Source of the DNA: Flavobacteriia bacterium
Lineage (GTDB): Bacteria > Bacteroidota > Bacteroidia > Flavobacteriales > Flavobacteriaceae
Length of the DNA stretch: 6,614 bases
Direction: 5' to 3'
NCBI GenBank assembly: GCA_003973375.1
Contig: QNYL01000039.1
Location: forward strand, 1 to 6,614
This document shows positions 1 to 4,923 of the stretch, one piece after another (within the stretch, counting starts at the first letter, position 1; the number at the start of each line of letters is the position of its first letter). The notes under the pieces are model-generated. The model ran no database searches. It saw only the letters and a program-made list of their open reading frames with translations, and was not told the DNA's origin. The position numbers were made by a program, and so were the translations under genes.

Positions 1-533
1 AACCTAAAATTCTGGATATCGGAACCGGGAGTGGTTGTATTGCCGTATCTCTGGCTAAAAATCTACCTAATGCAAAGGTTTGGGCTCTGGATGTATCAGA
101 AAATGCGATCCGGACTGCCAAAAAAAATGCAAAAATGAATCAGGCTGACATACATTTTATAAAAGCTGATATTCTGACCACAAATAATATTGAGGAGAAA
201 TTTAATGTGATCGTAAGCAATCCTCCTTATGTAAGAGAGCTGGAAAAGGAAAAAATGAAAAACAATGTCCTGAATTTTGAACCGGAACTCGCATTATTTG
301 TTAAAGATGAAGACCCTTTGCTCTTTTACAGAAAAATTGCCGGTTTCGCTAAATATCATTTAATCCCCAGCGGGGAATTATTCTTTGAGATCAATCAGTA
401 TGAGGCAGAAAATATCATAAAAATGCTTAAAAACAAGGGATATAATAACATAGAACTAAGAAAGGATATTTTCGGAAATGACAGAATGATCAAGGCTGTT
501 TACTCACCTTCTGCTAAAGGAAGGCTCAATTAA
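1..533 (+). CDS. prmC: Release factor glutamine methyltransferase PrmC (HemK), 5' end missing
   Basis: The reading frame is open from the window edge (first full codon at 3) to TAA at 531-533, giving the C-terminal 176 residues or so of an enzyme usually about 280 residues long. The N-terminal substrate-recognition domain is therefore outside the window. Visible first is the SAM-binding motif I ([16 protein letters not shown]), then the acidic end of a Rossmann strand ([10 protein letters not shown]), then the NPPYV motif at 219-233. NPPY is the signature of methyltransferases that modify the amide nitrogen of Gln, Asn or adenine. In the PrmC family the enzyme uses S-adenosylmethionine to methylate the glutamine of the GGQ loop in peptide-chain release factors RF1 and RF2, in the cytoplasm. 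The NFEPELALF stretch after NPPY is typical of PrmC and separates it from DNA adenine methylases. trmD follows 37 nt downstream on the same strand. The identification is firm. Confidence 0.95.
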   Translation, partial: PKILDIGTGSGCIAVSLAKNLPNAKVWALDVSENAIRTAKKNAKMNQADIHFIKADILTTNNIEEKFNVIVSNPPYVRELEKEKMKNNVLNFEPELALFVKDEDPLLFYRKIAGFAKYHLIPSGELFFEINQYEAENIIKMLKNKGYNNIELRKDIFGNDRMIKAVYSPSAKGRLN

Positions 534-558
534 TATTTTTCTTTTAAAATTTAAACTT

Positions 559-566
559 TACTTTTG
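559..566 (+). promoter_or_regulatory. Putative -7 element (TACTTTTG) directly before trmD
   Basis: TACTTTTG matches the Bacteroidota -7 consensus TAnnTTTG exactly. No clear TTG is seen about 19 nt upstream, so the -33 part is poor. Only four bases separate the element from the trmD ATG. A transcript from here would start at or very near the start codon and be leaderless or almost so. It may instead be a chance match, with trmD read from the prmC transcript. Confidence 0.4.
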
Positions 567-570
567 CCTT

Positions 571-1257
571 ATGCAAATAGATATTATTGCCGTTCATCCC
601 GAACTGATCAAAAGTCCGTTTGAATACTCTATCATAAAAAGAGCTGTTGACAAAAATCTGGTAGAAGTTCATTTTCACGACCTGAGAAAATATGCCGTTA
701 ATAAATACGGTAAAATAGATGATTATCAGTTTGGCGGTGGCGCCGGAATGGTATTGATGATCGAACCTGTTGACAAGTGTATTTCCGAATTGCAATCGCA
801 AAGAAGCTATGATGAGATCATTTACATGACTCCCGATGCTCCCACGCTGGATCAGTCGATGGCAAATCAATTGTCCTCAGCAGAGAATATCATCATACTT
901 ACAGGGCATTACAAAGGGGTGGATCAAAGGGTAAGGGACAAATTTATTACCAGAGAAATTTCAATTGGAGATTATGTTCTCTCTGGAGGCGAACTTGCAG
1001 CAGCCGTTCTTTGCGATGCCGTGATCAGACTGATCCCGGGTGTTTTAGGGGATGAGACCTCTGCCCTGACCGATTCCTTTCAGGATAATTTACTGGCTCC
1101 CCCGGTCTATACACGCCCTTCTGATTACCAGGGTATGAAGGTACCCGATATCCTGCTTTCAGGAAATTTTAAAAAGATTGACGACTGGCGATATGAACAA
1201 GCGGTAAAAAGAACCTCTGAGATCAGACCGGATCTCCTTAAAAAAGAAGATAACTGA
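571..1257 (+). CDS. trmD: tRNA (guanine-N1-)-methyltransferase TrmD
   Basis: The 228-residue product is full length for TrmD. This enzyme transfers a methyl group from S-adenosylmethionine to N1 of G37, next to the anticodon in tRNAs for Leu, Pro and Arg, and so prevents +1 frameshifting. It is a SPOUT-class enzyme with a deep trefoil knot and acts as a homodimer. Family motifs are seen in order: FGGGAGM at residues 54-60, [12 protein letters not shown] at 110-121, [14 protein letters not shown] at 131-144, Arg153 in the [10 protein letters not shown] segment, Asp168 as the likely general base, and YTRP at 180-183. The C-terminal tail ([13 protein letters not shown], then [10 protein letters not shown]) is the tRNA-binding region. 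The ATG at 571 is supported by the canonical family start (MQIDII, then [12 protein letters not shown]). Its stop TGA (1255-1257) shares one base with the next ATG, suggesting translational coupling. Confidence 0.97.
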   Translation: MQIDIIAVHPELIKSPFEYSIIKRAVDKNLVEVHFHDLRKYAVNKYGKIDDYQFGGGAGMVLMIEPVDKCISELQSQRSYDEIIYMTPDAPTLDQSMANQLSSAENIIILTGHYKGVDQRVRDKFITREISIGDYVLSGGELAAAVLCDAVIRLIPGVLGDETSALTDSFQDNLLAPPVYTRPSDYQGMKVPDILLSGNFKKIDDWRYEQAVKRTSEIRPDLLKKEDN

Positions 1258-2003
1258 TGAAAAGACTTCTGTTTATTATATTTCTTTTTATCAATGGTCA
1301 AAACCTATTGTTTGCCCAAAACGATACCATTCCAAAGCTAAATCCTGCTAAAAATGATTCTTTTTTAAAAAGATCTGCTGTTCCTTTAACCATGATCGGC
1401 ACCGGACTGGTTATCAATTATGCTTCCGGTTCTATCGGCAAGGAAAATATTCAGGAAAATATTCAGAACTCACTTGATAATTTCCATACCAATGCTGAAA
1501 ATTATTTGATGTTTGTACCCACAATTAGCATGTACACGGCAGATCTGCTAAAGGTAAAAAGCAAAAATGATGCTTTTACCCAGACAAAATATCTCGCTAT
1601 TGCCGGAATTGCAAACAACCTGATCACTTTCAGTTTGAAACACCTGACAGACGAAGAAAGGCCTAACGGAGAATCCTATAGTTTTCCTTCCGGCCACACC
1701 TCAAATGCATTTGTAATGGCCACAGTATTACATCATGAATTTATTGATAGCAGTCCGATACTGGCCTACAGCGGTTTTATTTTTGCAACTACTACAGGAG
1801 TACTCCGGGTTTTAAACAACAAACACTGGGTATCGGATGTTCTGGTTGGGGCCGGGATAGGAATCCTTGTAACCGATCTGGTTTACAGGCTTGAACCCTT
1901 AAAGAACTGGAATCCTTTTAAGGATAAAAAGTGCCACAGTTTAATAATCAGCCCGACATATCAGAATAATCAATTCGGCCTCTATGCTAATCTTCAGTTT
2001 TAA
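1257..2003 (+). CDS. Exported PAP2-family (type 2 phosphatidic acid phosphatase) protein
   Basis: This 248-residue protein begins with a signal peptide (MKR, a hydrophobic core, then LLFA|QND with likely cleavage after residue 20), so it acts in the envelope. All three parts of the PAP2 phosphatase motif are present: K128-x6-R135-P136, P144-S-G-H147, and R184-x5-H190-x3-D194. H190 is the expected phosphohistidine nucleophile and H147 the general acid. The family hydrolyses lipid phosphates such as phosphatidic acid, undecaprenyl pyrophosphate or lipid A phosphates; the substrate here cannot be told. The first motif-3 residue, usually Ser, is Leu183. Residues 66-73 contain a perfect ENIQ duplication. 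The end (ISPTYQNNQFGLYANLQF) reads like an amphipathic beta strand with a C-terminal Phe, hinting at outer-membrane association. The start overlaps the trmD stop (TGATG), which supports cotranslation. No intrinsic terminator is obvious downstream. Confidence 0.88.
   Translation: MKRLLFIIFLFINGQNLLFAQNDTIPKLNPAKNDSFLKRSAVPLTMIGTGLVINYASGSIGKENIQENIQNSLDNFHTNAENYLMFVPTISMYTADLLKVKSKNDAFTQTKYLAIAGIANNLITFSLKHLTDEERPNGESYSFPSGHTSNAFVMATVLHHEFIDSSPILAYSGFIFATTTGVLRVLNNKHWVSDVLVGAGIGILVTDLVYRLEPLKNWNPFKDKKCHSLIISPTYQNNQFGLYANLQF
1442..1465 (+). repeat. Perfect 12-bp tandem duplication inside the PAP2 gene
   Basis: GGAAAATATTCA occurs twice head to tail (1442-1453 and 1454-1465), giving the in-frame protein repeat ENIQENIQ before the catalytic motifs. 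The identity at DNA level, including third positions, suggests a recent slippage duplication. Confidence 0.9.
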
Positions 2004-2072
2004 AGCATTTTAACCAGATAATTTATTCCTGTTTTTTTAAAGAATCATGTTTTTAGATTGAATATTTTTTTA

Positions 2073-2080
2073 TAGATTTG
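2073..2080 (+). promoter_or_regulatory. Putative -7 promoter element (TAGATTTG) of rplS
   Basis: TAGATTTG matches the Bacteroidota consensus TAnnTTTG. The only nearby TTG (2058-2060) is just 12 nt upstream, shorter than the usual spacing near 19, so the -33 region is weak. Transcription would start near 2086, giving rplS a leader of about 66 nt and separating it from the trmD-PAP2 unit. Confidence 0.55.
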
Positions 2081-2085
2081 CGAAC

Positions 2086-2151
2086 TCAAAATTAACCTCT
2101 GACGAAAATCGTGAATGTTGATTTATGATTAAGCATTATTAAACCAATAAA
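2086..2151 (+). promoter_or_regulatory. Possible structured leader of rplS mRNA
   Basis: The predicted untranslated leader contains two small inverted repeats: ACGA-aaa-TCGT (2102-2112), and AATGTT (2114-2119) with AGCATT (2132-2137), six pairs including one G-U around a 12-nt loop. Ribosomal-protein genes are often autoregulated through such leaders, and L19 leaders have been proposed in bacteria. The helices here are short and AT-rich, so the regulatory role is inference only. No Shine-Dalgarno sequence precedes the ATG (AAACCAATAAA). Confidence 0.3.
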
Positions 2152-2502
2152 ATGGAAGATCTAGTAAAATTTGTACAAGATGAATTTGTAAACAAAAATG
2201 ATTTCCCGGAATTTGCTGCCGGAGATACCATTACTGTTTATTACGAAATTAAAGAAGGTAAAAAAACCCGTACTCAGTTCTTTAGAGGAATTGTAATCCA
2301 AAGAAGAGGCGCCGGAAGAACAGAAACCTTTACTATCAGAAAGATGTCAGGAACAATAGGTGTTGAACGTATTTTCCCTGTAAATCTGCCAGCTATTAAA
2401 AAAATTGAGGTAAACAAACACGGTAAAGTTAGAAGAGCCCGAATTTTTTATTACAGAAACCTTACCGGTAAGAAAGCTCAGATCAAGGAAAGAAGAAGAT
2501 AA
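2152..2502 (+). CDS. rplS: 50S ribosomal protein L19 (bL19)
   Basis: The 116-residue product is full length for bL19, a basic protein of the large subunit at the interface with the 30S subunit. Typical features are the N-terminal helix (MEDLVKFVQDEF), the FAAGDTITVYYEIKEG strand, the FRGIVIQRRGAGRTETFTIRK core, the SGTIGVERIFPVNLPAIKKIEV segment, and a basic tail (KVRRARIFYYRNLTGKKAQIKERRR). The ATG at 2152 gives the normal family start. In many bacteria rplS directly follows trmD (rpsP-rimM-trmD-rplS). Here a phosphatase gene lies between them and rplS has its own -7 element and terminator, so it is probably transcribed alone. Confidence 0.98.
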   Translation: MEDLVKFVQDEFVNKNDFPEFAAGDTITVYYEIKEGKKTRTQFFRGIVIQRRGAGRTETFTIRKMSGTIGVERIFPVNLPAIKKIEVNKHGKVRRARIFYYRNLTGKKAQIKERRR

Positions 2503-2523
2503 TTTTTATCTGTTTATAAAATT

Positions 2524-2557
2524 TAAAGAACCCGTTTGCAAGCAAACGGGTTCTTTA
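2524..2557 (+). terminator. Strong hairpin terminator after rplS
   Basis: TAAAGAACCCGTTTG (2524-2538) and CAAACGGGTTCTTTA (2543-2557) form a perfect 15-bp stem with a 4-nt CAAG loop, 22 nt after the rplS stop. The descending arm ends in a T-rich run (TTCTTTAGTT) rather than a pure T tract. It insulates rplS from the RNA genes downstream. Confidence 0.85.
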
Positions 2558-2560
2558 GTT

Positions 2561-2604
2561 ATTAACAATTGTTGAAAAGCCTCTTTAATATCTTGTTCGT
2601 AAGT
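2561..2604 (+). repeat. Upstream block A, shared by both ncRNA promoters
   Basis: This 44-nt block aligns without gaps to 3049-3092, with 30 of 44 positions identical by hand count. It contains the 10-bp palindrome AACAATTGTT (2564-2573), then AAAA, TTAAT, TGTT and TAA at the same offsets as in the other copy. It ends 37 nt before the -7 element of the first RNA gene. It could be a regulator-binding or upstream activating region, or the trace of a duplication. Confidence 0.55.
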
Positions 2605-2618
2605 AAAAGGTTGTTTTT

Positions 2619-2649
2619 TTTGCAAAAATGAAATATCGTGCTATATTTG
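2619..2649 (+). promoter_or_regulatory. Consensus Bacteroidota promoter of the first ncRNA
   Basis: TTTG (2619-2622), a 19-nt spacer and TATATTTG (2642-2649) match the Bacteroidota sigma-ABfr consensus (TTTG, about 19 nt, TAnnTTTG) completely. It is the best promoter in the window and predicts a start near 2654-2656. Confidence 0.8.
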
Positions 2650-2654
2650 TTGAA

Positions 2655-3032
2655 GAATTCAAAGAGATTGTTAGACCTTCTTGTACAAAATAAAATTGGT
2701 TTAGATCGAAATTAAAGCGTACAGGAAAACTAAGAATCGAAGAATTCTAAACAAGTTCAGCTGAAATAGCATTTTAAATTTCAATTATACTACTGAGTAT
2801 TTAGCATGAATAATTAGAAAGATAAGAAATTTAAAATGTGGTACTCCGGACATTGGAACGAAGATTTATAACTTCGGTTGTAGAGATTCGCTTTAAATGG
2901 AAAAGAGTATTTGAAACATAAATAGTGATGCGTTGCGAAAGTGACAATTACGGTTAACAGTAAAAATCGCCATTAAATGTTTCGACAAATAGCCATGATA
3001 AATTGCAAAATTTATTATGGCTATTGTTTTTT
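2655..3032 (+). ncRNA. Candidate structured non-coding RNA 1, about 378 nt, unidentified
   Basis: A consensus promoter and a strong terminator bracket a stretch with no credible protein frame. Several helices can be read off: AGAATTC (2654-2660) with GAATTCT (2742-2748); TGTAC (2682-2686) with GTACA (2719-2723) inside it; a perfect 13-bp helix 2770-2782 with 2826-2838, enclosing AATTAT/ATAATT (2783-2788, 2810-2815); CGAAG/CTTCG (2859-2863, 2872-2876); TTTAAATGG (2892-2900) with CCATTAAA (2970-2977), one bulged base, closing a last domain; and the terminator. A palindrome TTCAGCTGAA (2756-2765) lies between domains. I see none of the hallmarks of tmRNA (no CCA-type 3' end or tag frame), RNase P RNA or SRP RNA. 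Size and isolation suggest a stand-alone RNA of unknown function. Transcript ends are inferred. Confidence 0.68.
2988..3032 (+). terminator. Intrinsic terminator of ncRNA 1
   Basis: AATAGCCATGATAAATT (2988-3004) pairs with 3009-3025 in a 17-bp stem with one G-U pair and a GCAA (GNRA-type) tetraloop. After one G a run of six T follows (3027-3032). The T run is on this strand only, which fixes the direction of transcription. Confidence 0.88.
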
Positions 3033-3048
3033 ACAGACATCCTAAGAT

Positions 3049-3092
3049 ATAAACAATTGTTAAAAACACCTGTTAATTAACTGTTTATAAAT
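3049..3092 (+). repeat. Upstream block B, second copy of the shared 44-nt block
   Basis: This is the counterpart of 2561-2604, with the same palindrome AACAATTGTT at 3052-3061. It ends 39 nt before the -7 element of the second RNA gene, against 37 nt in the first unit, so the arrangement relative to the promoter is preserved. Confidence 0.55.
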
Positions 3093-3131
3093 TTAATCTA
3101 TTTCAAACACAATATTCTCAAATTCAAAACT

Positions 3132-3139
3132 TAATTTTG
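3132..3139 (+). promoter_or_regulatory. Putative -7 element (TAATTTTG) of the second ncRNA
   Basis: TAATTTTG fits TAnnTTTG. No TTG is found at the expected -33 distance (about 3110-3112), so the promoter would be weaker than that of ncRNA 1 or depend on an activator. The shared upstream block supports it being real. Transcription would start near 3145. Confidence 0.5.
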
Positions 3140-3144
3140 CCTAT

Positions 3145-3416
3145 ATGATTTAATTGTATTTAGCAACATTCCCCGTTATTGTTATGATCAGGAAGTTACT
3201 ATTTTCAATAGTCATCAATTTTTAATCATAAAGTTCTGTATCATAAATATTTCAAACCACAAGTGTTTAGCGCACCAGTTGAAATTAATGAAACAGTTAA
3301 TTAAAAATTATGTCGGTTAAAGGTCAAGAAGTAACCGATTAGCATGACGATATTTTCTCTATGTTGTGCAAGCTTAATTTAAAAAACCATAGGAGTATTT
3401 CTTCTATGGTTTTTTT
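3145..3416 (+). ncRNA. Candidate structured non-coding RNA 2, about 272 nt (or leader of icd)
   Basis: No protein frame of note lies here. Inverted repeats read by eye: TTATGAT (3182-3188) with ATCATAA (3225-3231), enclosing ACTATT-ttc-AATAGT (3198-3212); TCGGTTA (3313-3319) with TAACCGA (3332-3338); CAACAT (3164-3169) with ATGTTG (3361-3366), and TTTA-ATT (3149-3155) with 3376-3383 with one bulge. The last two would close the molecule by pairing its 5' end with the region just before the terminator. It ends at a strong intrinsic terminator about 80 nt before the icd start. It could be an independent small RNA or an attenuating leader of icd. I recognise no known riboswitch core and no sequence similarity to ncRNA 1 in the body. 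The promoter and 5' end are the least certain parts. Confidence 0.5.
3381..3416 (+). terminator. Intrinsic terminator upstream of icd
   Basis: AAAAAACCATAG (3381-3392) pairs with CTATGGTTTTTT (3404-3415). The stem extends inward by GAG with CTT (one G-U) to 15 bp around a TATTT loop, with seven T at 3410-3416. The A run on the other side means it could also work in reverse. Confidence 0.85.
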
Positions 3417-3441
3417 CTATTTATTTTATGAAATTTATCAG

Positions 3442-3471
3442 TTCTAACATCAACTTCATTTTATATATTTG
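3442..3471 (+). promoter_or_regulatory. Putative icd promoter
   Basis: TATATTTG (3464-3471) matches the -7 consensus, and TTC (3442-3444, one mismatch to TTG) lies exactly 19 nt upstream. It sits after the preceding terminator, so icd should be transcribed on its own with a leader of only about 18 nt. No Shine-Dalgarno sequence is present. Confidence 0.65.
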
Positions 3472-3494
3472 CACAACTCTTAAAATTTAATACA

Positions 3495-4718
3495 ATGTCA
3501 AAAATAAAAGTACAAAACCCCGTTGTAGAACTCGACGGAGATGAAATGACCAGAATTATATGGAAATTCATCAAAGAGCAACTGATCTTACCCTACCTCG
3601 ATTTAGACATAAAATACTATGATCTCAGCGTAGAATACCGCGATGAAACCGATGATCAGGTTACGGTAGATGCAGCAGAAGCTATTAAAAAATATCATGT
3701 AGGGATCAAATGTGCCACCATTACTCCTGATGAGGCACGGGTTGAAGAATTCGGCTTAAAAAAAATGTGGCGTTCTCCTAACGGAACTTTAAGAAATATT
3801 ATTGGAGGTACCATCTTCAGAGAGCCAATCATCATGAAAAATGTACCGAGATATGTTCAGGGGTGGACCAAACCTATCTGTATCGGCAGACATGCCTTTG
3901 GTGACCAGTACAAAGCAACAGATTTTACTACCAAAGGAAAAGGCAAACTCACTTTAACATTTACTCCTGAAAACGGAGAACCTGAAGTTCACGAAGTATA
4001 TAATTTTGACGGAGACGGTGTGGCTATGGCTATGTACAACATCGATTCCTCTATTTACGGTTTTGCCCGTTCAAGTTTTAATCAGGCATTGAAAAAAAGA
4101 TGGCCATTGTACATGAGTACAAAAAATACCATTTTAAAAGCTTATGACGGAAGATTTAAAGATATCTTCCAGGAAGTTTATGAAAATGAATTTAAAGATA
4201 AATTTGAAGAAGCCGGTATTACTTACGAGCACCGTCTGATCGATGATATGGTTGCTGCAGCCATGAAATGGAATGGCGGATTTGTTTGGGCCTGTAAAAA
4301 TTATGATGGTGATGTACAGTCTGATACTGTTGCACAGGGATTTGGTTCTTTAGGATTAATGACCTCTGTATTGGTTACTCCTGACGGAAAAACTCTCGAA
4401 GCAGAAGCTGCACACGGTACTGTAACTCGTCACTATCGCCAGCATCAGCAGGGAAAAGAAACCTCTACCAATCCAATCGCTTCCATCTTCGCATGGACCC
4501 GTGGTCTGGAACACCGTGGTAAACTGGACGAAAATCAGGAACTGATCAATTTTGCACATACTTTGGAAAAAGTTTGTATTGATACGGTTGAAAGCGGTAA
4601 AATGACAAAGGATCTTGCCTTACTGATCAAAAAAGACAAGATGACCAAAGATGACTATTTAAATACTGAAGAATTTCTGGATGCTTTAAAAGAGAATCTG
4701 GATAAGGCTTTGGCATAA
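3495..4718 (+). CDS. icd: NADP-dependent isocitrate dehydrogenase, eukaryote-type homodimeric class
   Basis: The 407-residue cytoplasmic enzyme oxidatively decarboxylates isocitrate to 2-oxoglutarate with reduction of NADP+, in the TCA cycle. The sequence is of the type II (eukaryotic IDH1/IDH2-like) class, usually 400-415 residues. Near the N-terminus it follows human IDH1 numbering: S94 in SPNGT, R100, R109, R132 in IGRHAFGDQ, and catalytic Y139. The second catalytic lysine is K210 (IDH1 K212). Metal-binding aspartates are D250 and D251 in HRLIDDM, with D273 or D277 possible in DGDVQSD. The coenzyme loop is [10 protein letters not shown] (306-315), whose Arg312 and His313 mark NADP+ over NAD+. 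[17 protein letters not shown] (322-338) is the conserved late motif. Catalytic residues are intact. The ATG at 3495 gives the usual family start. The gene is monocistronic, with a promoter and a terminator of its own. Confidence 0.96.
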   Translation: MSKIKVQNPVVELDGDEMTRIIWKFIKEQLILPYLDLDIKYYDLSVEYRDETDDQVTVDAAEAIKKYHVGIKCATITPDEARVEEFGLKKMWRSPNGTLRNIIGGTIFREPIIMKNVPRYVQGWTKPICIGRHAFGDQYKATDFTTKGKGKLTLTFTPENGEPEVHEVYNFDGDGVAMAMYNIDSSIYGFARSSFNQALKKRWPLYMSTKNTILKAYDGRFKDIFQEVYENEFKDKFEEAGITYEHRLIDDMVAAAMKWNGGFVWACKNYDGDVQSDTVAQGFGSLGLMTSVLVTPDGKTLEAEAAHGTVTRHYRQHQQGKETSTNPIASIFAWTRGLEHRGKLDENQELINFAHTLEKVCIDTVESGKMTKDLALLIKKDKMTKDDYLNTEEFLDALKENLDKALA

Positions 4719-4740
4719 ATAAACAAGTCTGAATTCATTC

Positions 4741-4780
4741 AAACTCCGGTTTTTTTACTAAGATTCCGGAGTTTTCTTTT
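4741..4780 (+). terminator. Intrinsic terminator after icd
   Basis: AAACTCCGG (4741-4749) pairs perfectly with CCGGAGTTT (4766-4774) around a 16-nt T-rich loop, followed by TCTTTTTC. It lies 22 nt after the icd stop. The stretch from here to 4923 shows no gene and no clear promoter. Confidence 0.8.
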
Positions 4781-4923
4781 TCAAAGATTATAAGTAAATT
4801 CGTTTTGGGAGATGTTTTTATAATTTTTACTGAAAACAGAGTAATGAAATTAAAAAAAACCGACCAAAAGGTAAAATCATGATTTGAAAAATCTTTTCAG
4901 ATCAGTTTTACAAAAGAAAGTTG

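Noticed and set aside
544..870. Minus-strand open frame of 108 codons opposite trmD
   Set aside because: It lies antisense to a firmly identified gene and has no recognisable protein features.
2628..2693. Short frame encoding a 21-residue peptide (MKYRAIFVEEFKEIVRPSCTK)
   Set aside because: It spans the consensus -7 element TATATTTG, so its own start would lie upstream of the transcript start; no other support.
2927..2965. Resemblance of GCGAAAGTGACAATTACGGTT to the 3' half of group II intron domain V
   Set aside because: The pairing 5' half is absent and no intron protein or other domains are found, so the resemblance is probably chance.
2650..3032. Possible tmRNA, RNase P RNA, SRP RNA or Cas9 tracrRNA
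   Set aside because: No tRNA-like ends or tag frame, no conserved RNase P core, wrong size for SRP RNA, and no cas genes or repeat array in the window.
4356..4559. Minus-strand open frame of 67 codons opposite icd
   Set aside because: Antisense shadow of a conserved coding region.
4803..4828. TTTTG followed by TAATTTTT as promoter of the ATP-grasp gene
   Set aside because: The spacer is only 13 nt and the -7 element lacks the final G; too weak to annotate.
4845..4883. Twelve-codon frame starting ATGAAATTA before the ATP-grasp gene
   Set aside because: Too short, lysine-rich because of A tracts, and without initiation or terminator signals suggesting a leader peptide.
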